DNA from: RYN-428 sp035551995
Lineage (GTDB): Bacteria; Planctomycetota; Phycisphaerae; Tepidisphaerales; Tepidisphaeraceae
Assembly (NCBI GenBank): GCA_035551995.1
Contig: DASZME010000087.1
Location: forward strand, 62,001 to 126,000
DNA length: 64,000 nucleotides
Direction: 5' to 3'
Within the stretch, counting starts at the first letter, position 1. Every line of letters begins with the position of its first letter. The notes under the pieces were generated by a model. The model searched no databases, had not been told where the DNA came from, and worked only from the letters and a program-made list of their open reading frames with translations. This document shows positions 1 to 11,107 of the stretch, piece after piece. The translations under genes and the position numbers were made by a program.

Positions 1-1176
1 ATCGTATTCCTCGGCGGCGTCGGAGTCGGCGACAATTCCGCCGCCGACGGGGATGTGGATTAGGCCGTCCTTGACGATCATCGTGCGGATGGCGACGTTG
101 AATTCCAGGCTGCCGTCGGAGGCGATAGACCCAATGGCGCCGCAGTAGGGACCGCGGCGGACAGGTTCAAGTTCCTCGATAATCTCCATGGCGCGAATCT
201 TGGGCGCGCCGGTGACCGATCCGCCGGGGAAGGTCGCGCGAAGAAGATCGACGAAGCCGACGTCGGGGCGAAGCGTACCTTCGACGGTCGCGACGCCGTG
301 ATATACGGTGGGGTGGGATTCGACGGTGCGCGCCTCGGTGACTTTCACGGCGCCGATTCGGCAAACTTTTCCCAGATCGTTGCGCTCCAGATCGACGATC
401 ATGTTCAGTTCCGCCTGATCCTTTATGCTGTCGCGAAGCTCTACCTCCATGCCGTCTTTACGCGGGCGCGTTCCTTTGATCGGCCTTGTGATGACGCGGC
501 GCGATCCCGTTTTTTCGTCGATGAACACTTTGAGAAATAATTCCGGCGAATTGCAGATCAACGCAAAATCGCCGAAATCCAGCAGCCCGCCGAAACGGGC
601 CGGCGAAATTTTAAGCAGGCGGTCGTAAATGTGCGCCGCGCTTTGTCGCTGGCGAACCGTGAAGCGCTGGGAGAGATTAGCCTGAAAAATATCGCCGGCC
701 TGAATATATTCCAGAACCCGGTTGACGGTCGCACGGTAGGCGGCCGAGCTGAACGTCGAACGACATTCTTCATGTCGCGGGTCGATCGGATCGAAAGTCG
801 TTTCGCGGGATAAATCGGTTTCATCCTTCCGCGACGCCGGGCAGAAGGCGAACGCGAACAGAGGCAGTTGAAGGTCGGATTCGGCCGTCGATGGAAGGCG
901 CTCGAAAAGTCGGCCAAGATCGTAGGAGAGAAATCCGGCCCACCGCCCCGGTCGTTGCCCGGCGGCGACCGCGCAATCGGATGCCGGCGAATCCAGTTCG
1001 CCGAGCACTTTCATGGGATCGTCCCAGGATTTGATCACTCTTCCCTCGCGACATAAGACGGTGACGAACGTTCGGGAATCGCACCGCATCACGAGTTCCG
1101 GTCGCGCGGCGACAAGCGGCCAGGAATTTTCCTGCCGATTCGAAGAATCAAGTACAATAAGTGGGGGGCGATGCAC
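1..1176 (-). CDS. pabB: Aminodeoxychorismate synthase component I (partial)
   Basis: This is the chorismate-binding subunit that, with a glutaminase partner, makes 4-amino-4-deoxychorismate for folate synthesis in the cytoplasm. The minus-strand frame runs off the left edge of the window, so the C-terminus is missing. Clear family motifs are present: PIKGTRPR (the lysine favours PabB over anthranilate synthase, which has PIAGT), then MIVDLERNDLG, then FPGGSVTGAPKIRAME, and CGAIG close to the edge. The N-terminal segment PLIVLDSSN...SWPLVAARPELV matches the start of PabB, which requires initiation at or upstream of the GTG at 1176; a stop lies in frame at 1252-1254. The ATG at 1089 is an alternative but would cut off this conserved part. 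The next gene rightwards is divergent. The family call is firm; the exact start is not. Confidence 0.88.
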   Translation of the reverse strand, partial: MHRPPLIVLDSSNRQENSWPLVAARPELVMRCDSRTFVTVLCREGRVIKSWDDPMKVLGELDSPASDCAVAAGQRPGRWAGFLSYDLGRLFERLPSTAESDLQLPLFAFAFCPASRKDETDLSRETTFDPIDPRHEECRSTFSSAAYRATVNRVLEYIQAGDIFQANLSQRFTVRQRQSAAHIYDRLLKISPARFGGLLDFGDFALICNSPELFLKVFIDEKTGSRRVITRPIKGTRPRKDGMEVELRDSIKDQAELNMIVDLERNDLGKVCRIGAVKVTEARTVESHPTVYHGVATVEGTLRPDVGFVDLLRATFPGGSVTGAPKIRAMEIIEELEPVRRGPYCGAIGSIASDGSLEFNVAIRTMIVKDGLIHIPVGGGIVADSDAAEEYD

Positions 1177-1241
1177 GGCGGGATTGTAGTCATCGTCGTG
1201 TCCGCCGAAAGCCAGGAAGCCGCCATCAAAAGGAGGTTCTT

Positions 1242-1733
1242 CTGTCGCGCGTCACTCGATTTGAGCAAGAACTGATTGATGCCGCCTTGGTCCGGCAGGG
1301 AGCGGATATCCCTCCGGGCGCGGCCTTGGTTCTCATGCCCGACTCCGTGGAGTTTTTGCAAATCTTCGATCAGGCCGTTTCTCCCTCGCTGGTCGATTGC
1401 GGCTTCCGCGTCGCCGGCGGTTTGGCCTTCGACTCGCATTCATGGGTAAGCGATGTGGTGCGTTTGATCCTTGGCGTCGAAGTCATCGTCGCGGACGTGA
1501 CGAACCTAAACCCGGACGTGATGTACGTTCTCGGATTATGTCATGGGGTTGGGCGGTGCCCAATCTTGCTATCACAGGACGCTGAAGCGCTGCCGTTCAA
1601 TCTGGATATCCTGCGATGTATCCGTTACGCACCGGATGCGAAGGGCTCGGACGAGTTGCGAAATCGATTATCGCGCGCAATTCGAGTTTTTCGAATCCAG
1701 GCGGCCGCGTCGTGGGAGAAGCCGAAGGGCTGA
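1242..1733 (+). CDS. Small TIR / nucleoside deoxyribosyltransferase-like protein
   Basis: This protein of about 163 residues has the alpha/beta pattern of small TIR-like or nucleoside 2-deoxyribosyltransferase-like proteins: an N-terminal strand (ALVLMPDS), a helix (FLQIFDQAVSPSL), a central strand VEVIVADVTNLNPDVMY, and a C-terminal ILLSQDAEALPFNL segment. The family normally reads NPNVxYELG, where the glutamate is the presumed catalytic residue. Here the motif is NPDVMYVLG, so the glutamate is replaced by valine. The start is unusual. A perfect AGGAGG at 1231-1236 lies 5 bases before a CTG codon at 1242. The only upstream ATG in frame, at 1161, has no ribosome-binding site and would overlap pabB. 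Function is unknown. A non-catalytic ligand-binding role is an inference from the missing residue. Confidence 0.6.
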   Translation: MSRVTRFEQELIDAALVRQGADIPPGAALVLMPDSVEFLQIFDQAVSPSLVDCGFRVAGGLAFDSHSWVSDVVRLILGVEVIVADVTNLNPDVMYVLGLCHGVGRCPILLSQDAEALPFNLDILRCIRYAPDAKGSDELRNRLSRAIRVFRIQAAASWEKPKG

Positions 1734-1767
1734 TGCCGTCTCACAGGCCCGTGCTATGCGCTCTATC

Positions 1768-1859
1768 TAGAGCATTTCTCACGTTGGTGAAGCGGCCTTG
1801 CTTCCCGAAAAACGCCCCGCAAGCGGGGCCGCTAAACGCAGAAACGCGCCAGCAACCTG
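1768..1859 (+). repeat. Dispersed hairpin repeat, copy 1
   Basis: This is one of five related copies in the window. The core is a perfect inverted repeat CCCCGC (1815-1820), AA, GCGGGG (1823-1828), followed by CCGCTAAACG. The left end reads TAGAGCATTTCTCA and TTGGTGAAGCG; the right end reads AGCAACCTG. It lies between two convergent genes. Confidence 0.8.
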
Positions 1860-1874
1860 ACAACCGCGCTAAAA

Positions 1875-1907
1875 CCAATGCCTCGGACGTGGTGTCCGAG
1901 GCATTGG
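1875..1907 (-). terminator. Strong hairpin, probable glnN terminator
   Basis: A 14-bp perfect stem (1875-1888 with 1894-1907) encloses a 5-base loop. Read on the minus strand it is followed by TTTT, and it lies 28 bases beyond the glnN stop, so it fits an intrinsic terminator for glnN. It may also end transcription from the convergent gene at 1242-1733. Confidence 0.55.
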
Positions 1908-1934
1908 CGTATTGAAGATAGACAACTTCACCAC

Positions 1935-4118
<2,184 letters not shown>

Positions 4119-4642
4119 GAACCAACTCCTGAATGTGAAAAGGACAAAAAATAAGCAATCGCCAACCCGTGTCGGCGGCTTGGGGAGCGCGGGGTGGAAT
4201 ATTCGCCAATGCCCGGCCGCAAGTCAAGGAACATATCTCCCTGCTCGTTTACCCTTCGCTTATGGGACGAACGATGCAAAATGCGTGCAAGTGCGCATCA
4301 GAAGAGACAAATGCCTCGTGGGGCGATTAGAGATTAGGCAACGCACGACATCACGTGCAGCCGCCGCTTAAAATTGCGGCAATCTTCGCGGCCTCTCACA
4401 GGGAGTGCAACCGCACTCCGCGTTAAATTCTCGAGGCAACTCAATCGTCTACACAGCGGCGATGCCGGATCGTCACCACCAGAACGATTAACCCCCATCG
4501 GCGATAGAGTGAACGTTTGCCGATCACCGACGCGCGTTCGCCACGTTTCCTCGCCCGTCAGCTTCTTGCGATCAGGAGGGCCTTGGTCATGTGCCAAGGC
4601 ATCGAGGGGTGCGATTCGAAAACAAAATCCTAACCGCCCGCG
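4119..4642. other. Gene-free region upstream of glnN
   Basis: No convincing gene was seen on either strand. The stretch holds two short perfect hairpins: GGAGTGC-AACC-GCACTCC at 4402-4419 and GCCTTGG-tcatgtg-CCAAGGC at 4580-4600. The glnN promoter should lie within the first 200 bases but could not be pinned down. Confidence 0.5.
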
Positions 4643-5242
4643 TTACTTGGCCGGCGCCGGGCGCACGTCACCCCATTGTTTTACGCGCGTGACCTTTAAC
4701 GCCTTCAGATCGACGCGGATGTTCAGGCCGCCGCGGAAATTGGGACCGGCGGCGGTTTCGATCAGGATCCATGCGACGCCGTCGCCGTCGTCGGCCATCG
4801 ACGATACGGTCATGTGGCTGAATCCGCGAGCGGGGGCATACCGCGCGACCTCGGCGTCGGCCAAGTGCGATTCCAGATATTCAAACGCCACTGTCACCGC
4901 ACGCGCGTTATCCGCGTCGCTCAAATCGGGGTTGGAATGCGAATGCCCCGCGTGATCGCAAAGCAGCTTCGTCGCGCGGAGGCTCAGGTCGGGATGGGTC
5001 GCGTCGTTGGCCAACTTCTCCAGCTCGGCGATTGTCCCGGCATCAAGATCGTGCGCAGCCGTCGTGCCGGTCCTGCTCCAGAAATCCGTCGAAGACAACA
5101 TTCGAACCGTCGGCGAAAGGGCCGCGAACGCGACGACTTGGGATGCCGCGACCGGCCGCCCATTCCTCACCGCCGCCGTGCCGGCGATCGACATCGCGCA
5201 AGCGCCAACGGCCATTAATTTGTGAAGCTTGATGCAAAACAT
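4643..5242 (-). CDS. Hypothetical exported protein
   Basis: About 199 residues, not recognised as a known family. The start at 5242 is chosen because AAGGAGA lies 8 bases upstream and the protein then begins with a plausible signal peptide (MFCIKLHKLMAVGACAMSIA). A longer reading to 5365 would hide that signal inside the protein. The mature part has a helical middle (AELEKLANDATHPDLSLRATK) and a C-terminal beta-rich region with GVAWILIETAAGPNFRGGLN followed by VDLKALKVTRVKQWGDV, which looks like a conserved domain edge. It is divergent from the DUF4190 gene, and the two share the roughly 200-base spacer as their promoter region. Confidence 0.6.
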   Translation of the reverse strand: MFCIKLHKLMAVGACAMSIAGTAAVRNGRPVAASQVVAFAALSPTVRMLSSTDFWSRTGTTAAHDLDAGTIAELEKLANDATHPDLSLRATKLLCDHAGHSHSNPDLSDADNARAVTVAFEYLESHLADAEVARYAPARGFSHMTVSSMADDGDGVAWILIETAAGPNFRGGLNIRVDLKALKVTRVKQWGDVRPAPAK

Positions 5243-5446
5243 GCGAGGGGTCTCCTTATCATGTTGAAATTTAACTGGTTCGTCGACCTCGACGTATTCC
5301 ACCCTCCGCCAAAACATCTCAATCCGCCATCCGATCGTCAACACAAAAGTCTGATTTTTCGGCAATTCCCGGGCGAAGACGTCACGGGCGAGTATACTTC
5401 GATCAGCGCTTCCAAATTCAACATTCGGATGTTCAGGAGATCAATT

Positions 5447-6058
5447 ATGAGCCAGTCAGTGCCGCCCAACTCGCCGCAGCCCTATTACGCCGGGACGCCG
5501 GGAGCCGGCTATTCCATACCGTCTCGATCCACCAGCGCGGCCGCCGTCGCGAGCCTGGTGCTCGGCGTGCTGGGTTGCATTCCGTTTGTCCCCGGTTTGC
5601 TCGCGGTTCTTTTTGCGGTGATCGGCTTACGGGCGACGCGCAATCCGCAAGTGGGAGGTCGCGGCCTGGCGATCGCCGGGCTGGTGCTTGGGTTAGTGAG
5701 CATCGCCGGGTGGGGGAGCATGGGCGGTATTTTTGGGTTGGGCTACATCAAGTCCACACCCGCCCGCGCGGTCGCGCGCCGATTCGTCACCGACATGAGT
5801 ACCGGCAATGTCGCCGCAGCGTCAACCGCCGCCCCGTCGATCGCGCCGGCCTCGCTTCAAACCAGCAGCGACGTCCTCAAGCCGCTCGGTGTCCTGACGA
5901 ACTTCACATTTACCTCTTACAACTACAACTCAAGCTTCGGCGGCAACACCGTTAGTCTCGGCGGCGTCGGCACGTTCGCCAATGGCACAAAATTTTTCAC
6001 CTTTACTCTCGTGGGAAGCGGGTCGTCGTTCACCATTACGTCATTTTCGTTTCAATGA
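5447..6058 (+). CDS. DUF4190-type membrane protein
   Basis: 203 residues. The start at 5447 follows AGGAGA at 5435-5440. A proline- and tyrosine-rich cytoplasmic N-terminus (NSPQPYYAGTPGAGYS) is followed by two hydrophobic segments separated by a short basic loop: SLVLGVLGCIPFVPGLLAVL and GLAIAGLVLGLVSIAG. This is the classic DUF4190 arrangement. The C-terminal ~100 residues look like an exported small domain (ARRFVTDMSTGNVAAAS, then a beta-rich FTFTSYNYNSSFGGNTVSL region) of the kind often attached to such anchors to monitor or modify the envelope. Function is unknown. A TATACT at 5393-5398 could be the -10 element, but no good -35 accompanies it. Confidence 0.7.
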   Translation: MSQSVPPNSPQPYYAGTPGAGYSIPSRSTSAAAVASLVLGVLGCIPFVPGLLAVLFAVIGLRATRNPQVGGRGLAIAGLVLGLVSIAGWGSMGGIFGLGYIKSTPARAVARRFVTDMSTGNVAAASTAAPSIAPASLQTSSDVLKPLGVLTNFTFTSYNYNSSFGGNTVSLGGVGTFANGTKFFTFTLVGSGSSFTITSFSFQ

Positions 6059-6150
6059 AAATTCGAGTCGCGCGCGCGACAATTGAACTGACGCGGTATC
6101 ATTGATTGCGTCTTGCGAAGAGGATGTCGATGCCGTCACCGTTTCCTTGA

Positions 6151-6930
6151 ATGGATCCGTACCTTGAAGGGCCGTCGTGGATGAGTTTCCACGGGCAATT
6201 CATCGCGGAGATCGCCCGGCAGTTGTCGCCTCGCCTGCGGCCAAAATACGTCGCGTTAATGGACGAACGGGTAACGTGGGATTCCGCGGACGACGACGTT
6301 TGGATCGATGCCGTCGAAGCCCGCCCGGATGTGGGCATCGTCGAATATCGCCCGTCGCCCCAAGGGCCGGACGGGTCGGTGTTTATCGCGCCGCTGACTA
6401 TGCCCACGCTGATGCCCACGCTGGTAACGCAGCGTAGTATCGAAATCCGCGACGTCGCCGAGCGCAGGCTGGTATGGGCTATCGAGGTCATGTCTCCGAC
6501 AAACAAGCACGGAAGGGGCTACCGGAAATATCTCCTTAAGCGCGGTCGAATCCTTCAGAGCAGCGCGCATTTGATTGAAATCGATCTGCTTCGGAACGGT
6601 CATCGCGTGCCGATGGCAAGGCCATTGCCGGCACGGCCATACTTCGCGTTTGTCGGCAGGGCCCATCAGCGGCCAAGCGTCGGCGTGTGGCCGATCCGAC
6701 TCGCGGACCAGTTGCCGACGATCCCCGTTCCGCTGCTGGCGCCGGATGCGGATGTCGGCTTGAATTTGCAGGAAGCGATCGGTCGCGTATACGACGCGGT
6801 CGGATACGATCTTATTTTGAACTACGCCGCGCCTCCTTCAGTACCCCTCCATTCCGAAGAGACCGAATGGGCCGAGCGGCGCCTGCGAGAGGGCATGGCC
6901 GGCGGGTCGTCGATCAACGACGGCGGGTGA
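6151..6930 (+). CDS. DUF4058 family protein, start interrupted by a stop codon
   Basis: 259 residues, DUF4058 family: abundant in planctomycetes and cyanobacteria, function unknown. Family features visible are MDPYLEGPSWMSFH at the start, VWAIEVMSPTNKHGRGYRKYLLKR in the middle (nuclease-like E-V-x-S-P-x-N-K pattern) and DLILNYAAPP near the end. Members normally begin MPSPFPGMDPYLE. Here codons from ATG 6130 read M-P-S-P-F-P and then TGA at 6148-6150, immediately before ATG 6151. A single G-to-T change turns the expected glycine GGA into a stop. Translation could restart at 6151 with little loss, so the gene may still work. A base-calling error is the other explanation. Confidence 0.8.
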   Translation: MDPYLEGPSWMSFHGQFIAEIARQLSPRLRPKYVALMDERVTWDSADDDVWIDAVEARPDVGIVEYRPSPQGPDGSVFIAPLTMPTLMPTLVTQRSIEIRDVAERRLVWAIEVMSPTNKHGRGYRKYLLKRGRILQSSAHLIEIDLLRNGHRVPMARPLPARPYFAFVGRAHQRPSVGVWPIRLADQLPTIPVPLLAPDADVGLNLQEAIGRVYDAVGYDLILNYAAPPSVPLHSEETEWAERRLREGMAGGSSINDGG

Positions 6931-6933
6931 AGA

Positions 6934-9453
6934 TTATTTCCACTGAAACAATTCGCTCTGCACGACTGCGTGAATCAGCGAACGCAGCCCGTAGTCGTCA
7001 CCGGCCGCGGTTTTTACGATGCGGTCGATGGCCGGCTGATCGATGCGGCTTGGGATCGCTCCGGTGGCGTAGGTCACCAGATGCCGGGTGACGCCGCGGG
7101 CCAGTTGCTCGGGATTCCCGGCGAGGATGCGCCGCAATTCGATGATTCCGGAAAACGCCTGTCCGTCGGGCGTTTGGCCGCTGCAATCGACGGGCAATCC
7201 GTCGCGCCACGCAAGTTTTCCCTTGCGCTGGTAGGCTGGTATCGAGGCGACCTCGGGGTTTACCTCGCGGAAATTTTTTCGGAATCCGCCGGTTACGTCG
7301 AAGCTCTCCAGCGCAAAGCCATACGGGTCAAATCGCGCGTGGCAGGCGGCGCAACTGGCGTTGGAGCGGTGAAGGGCAAGTTGCTCGCGCAGCGTTTTGG
7401 CGCCGCGCGTGTCCGGCTCGACGGGTTTGATATTGGGCGGCGGCGGGGGGATCGGAATTCCAAGCAAACGCTCGGCCACCCAACGGCCGCGCTTCACCGG
7501 CGATGTATTTGTTCCGTTGGCGGTGATTTTCAATATGGCCGATTGCGTCCAGAGTCCGCCGAACGGCGACGATTCGGGCAGATCGACTTTTCGCAGCTGC
7601 GCGCCCGTCACGTCACCCAGCCCATAGAGCTTGGCGAGGCGATCGTTGGCCAGTACCCACGGCGAAGCGACGAAATTCCGAACGCTCATATTTTCGTCCA
7701 GAACCCGGCGGAAAAAACCTTCGGTCTCCATCGCGCTGGAGAGTTTTAAAAACTCGTCATATTCAGGATAGAGATTCCGGTCCGGCGACGTGTCGTCCAG
7801 CGCCCGAAGCCCAAGCCACTGATTGACGAAATCAGTCACGAACCGTCCTGATTTCGGATCGTTTAGCAGGCGTTCGGTTTGATCGTGCAGGATCTTTGGA
7901 TCGCTCAGACGGCCGCTGCGAGCGGCGTCGAGCAATTGCTCATCGGGCGTCGAGTTCCACAGGAAATAAGCCAGCCGCGACGCGACGGCAAAATCAGAAA
8001 GCTTTCCCGGGTTCTCGATCACGCACAAAAATTCCGGCGACGTCATCATCTCCGTCACCTGATCGAAAAACACCGTTTCCAACGGAGTTCCGGCGTCGAG
8101 CTCGCGCGTGATATCCGAAAGGAGCTGGTCGAGCTCCGCGCGTGTCAGATTGCGCCGATAGAATCGCGCCCCGATTCGCTTGAAAGTCGCCTGCATGACC
8201 GCCAGAAATTCGGCCCGCGTCACCGATTTCACCTGATTTTTTGAACCGGCTGCCGTTAACACCGGCCTTCGCTCGAGCGGAATGTAATGCGTCTTTCGCA
8301 GCTCTTCGTCGAGGGCTTTGGGGAAATCCGCCATCAGCCAGCGATCGCCGGCGAGCGGAACCTGCGGCTCTTCGACATCCATCCACTGACAGGCGATCCC
8401 CGGCCCTTTAAACCCCGCGGCCTTGGAATTTTTCGGCACCGGCACGCCAAGCCCGTATGGAATCAGCCGAAGCCCGTCGCCGACCGGAGCGCGGTCATTG
8501 AGATCGCTGGTTCTCAGATACACTTCTGTTTCGATCACGGCGGCCTTGCCGGACGGCGCCTCCAGCACTTTCAGCAGGTCGAGAATTTGCGGATAGGCCG
8601 AAGTGTGCCCGGCATAGATTCCGAACGGCAACGGCTTATCGGTTTGATAGCCGTAAACGGAAATGCGAAGCCGATGAATTCCGGGAACGCGGGTGCTGTA
8701 ATCGAAGCGGCCCGAGTTCGTATCGGAGTTGAACGAGACGATCGTTCCGTCGTCCAACACCGCATTCTGGCCGGCCGATTGCCCGCTCTCCCTGGCCAAT
8801 ACATGCGTGGTACGGGCAGGATCAAATGGGCCGTTGGCGATCGCAGTCGAAGGAGCGGCGGATTTTGGCGCGATCCTCAGCATCCAATTCAAAATTTCTT
8901 CGGACATCCGCAAATACCCGCCGGCTCCGCTGGCCGACAGCGGAAGGGCGCCGCTCACTTTGTCATATCCGTCCACCCGCCCATCTTCCGGCAGATCCAG
9001 CCCCACCGTGGGCCGAATTCCGAAAAGATCCTGCACGGTATTGGCGTACTCGCTTCGCGACAATCGCCGAAGCCTGCTGCGGCCTTCCTTGCGCTGATTG
9101 GCGATCTGCAATTCGGTGAAGTCGCCGCGAATCCAATCGATCACCGCTTTGCGATCCGCGTCGGCTACCTTCTTTTCGTCTTCCGGCGGCATCTCGCCGG
9201 CTTCGATCTTGTCGAGCACCCGAAAAAACAACTCCCGATCGGCGCGAAGCTGTTCAAGATTGCGCGCGCCCGACAGATTGATCTTGGCTTTTTGCTTTTC
9301 CGTTCCATGGCACTTGGCGCAGTGCGCGTCGAAAACGGGAAGCACGCGCGTTCGATACGCCACCGCCGCATCCTCCGCGACGCACACGTTAGCGATCGCG
9401 AATATCGTCGCCAACGCGATCGCGAGGGATGTTTCAAACCGCCGGACAATCAT
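6934..9453 (-). CDS. Planctomycete cytochrome-like DUF1592/DUF1588 protein
   Basis: 839 residues. A signal peptide (to about residue 27) is followed by a haem c motif CAKCH (Cys45, Cys48, His49) in a PSCyt1-like domain. Then come DUF1587, DUF1595 and DUF1592 regions (RLSRSEYANTVQDLFG; TPDEQLLDAARSGRLSDP; FLKLSSAMETEGFF), the DUF1588 region with a second motif CAACHARFDPYGFALE, and a C-terminal DUF1585 region. These exported proteins are typical of Planctomycetota and usually sit next to a DUF1552 gene, as here (the partner lies just upstream on the same strand, 126 bases away). A redox or polysaccharide-related role has been suggested for such pairs; their chemistry is not established. Confidence 0.9.
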   Translation of the reverse strand: MIVRRFETSLAIALATIFAIANVCVAEDAAVAYRTRVLPVFDAHCAKCHGTEKQKAKINLSGARNLEQLRADRELFFRVLDKIEAGEMPPEDEKKVADADRKAVIDWIRGDFTELQIANQRKEGRSRLRRLSRSEYANTVQDLFGIRPTVGLDLPEDGRVDGYDKVSGALPLSASGAGGYLRMSEEILNWMLRIAPKSAAPSTAIANGPFDPARTTHVLARESGQSAGQNAVLDDGTIVSFNSDTNSGRFDYSTRVPGIHRLRISVYGYQTDKPLPFGIYAGHTSAYPQILDLLKVLEAPSGKAAVIETEVYLRTSDLNDRAPVGDGLRLIPYGLGVPVPKNSKAAGFKGPGIACQWMDVEEPQVPLAGDRWLMADFPKALDEELRKTHYIPLERRPVLTAAGSKNQVKSVTRAEFLAVMQATFKRIGARFYRRNLTRAELDQLLSDITRELDAGTPLETVFFDQVTEMMTSPEFLCVIENPGKLSDFAVASRLAYFLWNSTPDEQLLDAARSGRLSDPKILHDQTERLLNDPKSGRFVTDFVNQWLGLRALDDTSPDRNLYPEYDEFLKLSSAMETEGFFRRVLDENMSVRNFVASPWVLANDRLAKLYGLGDVTGAQLRKVDLPESSPFGGLWTQSAILKITANGTNTSPVKRGRWVAERLLGIPIPPPPPNIKPVEPDTRGAKTLREQLALHRSNASCAACHARFDPYGFALESFDVTGGFRKNFREVNPEVASIPAYQRKGKLAWRDGLPVDCSGQTPDGQAFSGIIELRRILAGNPEQLARGVTRHLVTYATGAIPSRIDQPAIDRIVKTAAGDDYGLRSLIHAVVQSELFQWK

Positions 9454-9579
9454 GAGGTCCTCAAATCAAATCTTTCGTTTTATCGTTAACTCTAGCTTGG
9501 TTGCGCCCGGGAGCGGACGGCATTGTCCGCGGTCACGCGTTCGGCGCGCGACAGCGAAATATCGCAGTATTGTAATCCG

Positions 9580-10845
9580 TTAAGCAAGCCCGTTCATCGT
9601 CCCCGCGCCGGAGCCGAACTTGTCGGTCTCGACGCCGAAACGCTGCAGCATGCTGACGAACAGTTTGCCAAGCGGCGTGTTGTCGTTTCGATCCCCGGCG
9701 ATGTGCTGGCCGTGTCGGTAACCGCCGCCGGCAAGCAGGATCGGCAGGTTGCTTGTGCCATGCCCGCTGGCGTCGCCGAGATTGCTGCCGATCAGCACCT
9801 GCGTCGAGTCCAGCAATGTGCCGGCGCCTTCCTTCGTGTTCTTCAGCGAAAGGAGGAAATCGCGAAACGCCGTCATCTCCAGCTTCTCGATGATTTTCAA
9901 CTGCTCGATTTTGGCGGGGTTGCGGCCATGATGCGACAAGCCATGATGATCTTCATGCACCCCTTCGATCGGCGGCTTCAGATCCATCCCCTTGATGAAA
10001 ATCGTCACCACCCGCGTTGAATCCGTTTGCAGCGCCAGCTTGGTCAAGTTGAACATCAACCGCGCCCTGCCGACGGTGTCGGCGCGATCGGTCGCGTCCG
10101 ACGGCGGCGGCTCGCTCACCGTCGGCTTTGGCCGAACCACCCACGCTTCGTCGGCGTGCAGTTGCTTTTCCATGTCGCGCACGGCATCGGTGTAATCGGT
10201 CACCTGCTGCTGATCGCGAGCGCTCAGCTTCGTCTTCAAAGCTGCGAATCGATCGCCCATGTGATCCAATACGCTCTGCCCGCGCTTCAGGCGCGCCATC
10301 TCCTTTTCGACGTCCTTCGCCTTTCCCGCCAGGAACATCCGCGCGAAGATTTTCGACGGCGTATCCATCGCCGGGATCGCCGCGCCCGTTGACGTGTACG
10401 AAAGCGCGCCGCCGCCTTCCATGGTTCGCAGGCTCAGAAGCGGGAACCGCGTGGCGTTGCCGACATGCTTGGCCGCGACGTAATCCAGCGAAACGGTATT
10501 GCGGAACGTATTGGCGGTCGGGTGTTTGGCGCTGGTGAGAAAGCAGGCTTCGGAGGCGTGGTCGCCGCCGATTTCCGGGTGGGAGATGCCGGAGAAAACG
10601 GTAAACTGGTCGCGGAGATCGTCGAGAATTTTCAGATACTCGCTCGACTGGTAATCGCGCCCCGCCGTCTCGGGAAAAAACGACGGCCCGTACAATCCAA
10701 ACCCCGTGCATACGCTGACCAGCCGTTTCGGCGCCGGCGCCTCGCCCGCGACGGCGAGGCTTTCCAGCCAGGGAAGCGCCAGCAACGCCGAGCTGGCCTG
10801 GATGAATTGCCGGCGCGACGGAGGCGTCGAAGTAGACTTGTTCAT
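9580..10845 (-). CDS. DUF1552 family exported protein
   Basis: 421 residues and the usual partner of DUF1592 proteins. The start at 10845 is preceded by GGAGAAAAACCCCAG, a good ribosome-binding site, and gives a twin-arginine-type signal, SRRQFIQASSALLALPWLES. An open extension to 11181 is rejected because it is arginine-rich and lacks any signal. The body contains the DUF1552 hallmarks GFGLYGPSFFPE, SGISHPEIGGDHAS, SLDYVAAKHVG, GVHEDHHGLSHHG and GSNLGDASGHGTSNLPI, the last resembling the alkaline-phosphatase-superfamily style of DUF1501/DUF1552 proteins. It is likely co-transcribed with the gene at 6934-9453. Export through the Tat system suggests that it folds, perhaps with a metal, in the cytoplasm. 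Confidence 0.9.
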   Translation of the reverse strand: MNKSTSTPPSRRQFIQASSALLALPWLESLAVAGEAPAPKRLVSVCTGFGLYGPSFFPETAGRDYQSSEYLKILDDLRDQFTVFSGISHPEIGGDHASEACFLTSAKHPTANTFRNTVSLDYVAAKHVGNATRFPLLSLRTMEGGGALSYTSTGAAIPAMDTPSKIFARMFLAGKAKDVEKEMARLKRGQSVLDHMGDRFAALKTKLSARDQQQVTDYTDAVRDMEKQLHADEAWVVRPKPTVSEPPPSDATDRADTVGRARLMFNLTKLALQTDSTRVVTIFIKGMDLKPPIEGVHEDHHGLSHHGRNPAKIEQLKIIEKLEMTAFRDFLLSLKNTKEGAGTLLDSTQVLIGSNLGDASGHGTSNLPILLAGGGYRHGQHIAGDRNDNTPLGKLFVSMLQRFGVETDKFGSGAGTMNGLA

Positions 10846-11088
10846 CTGGGGTTTTTCTCCGGAATCAAGACGAGAAGAAACATATGGAATACGCCCGTTT
10901 TTTCGGGGCGTTGCGGTTCGACGGCTAAATTCAGCCGCGCGGTATCCGCGGCTCGGTCCAGAAAGAAAGCACCCCGGAAATTGCCTCCTCCGTAAACGCC
11001 GGGGGCGCAGGCGCCGTCGAATTGTCCGAAGTTTATTTCCGGGCCATGAGTCCGTCGCGGCGATCCGTCGCGGACCCGAAATCCGGTA

Positions 11089-11107
11089 ATGGGTCAGTCT
11101 GACCCAT
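11089..11107. repeat. 19-bp near-perfect palindrome
   Basis: ATGGGTCAG-T-CTGACCCAT. It lies in the 350-base region between the divergent DUF1552 and UdgX genes and is flanked on both sides by the direct repeat ACCCGAAATCC. It could be an operator or a repetitive palindrome. The rest of 10846-11196 shows no gene. Confidence 0.55.

Noticed and set aside
8287..9489. 400-codon open frame antisense to the DUF1592 gene
   Set aside because: Arginine-rich shadow frame; the opposite strand encodes conserved cytochrome-like domains.
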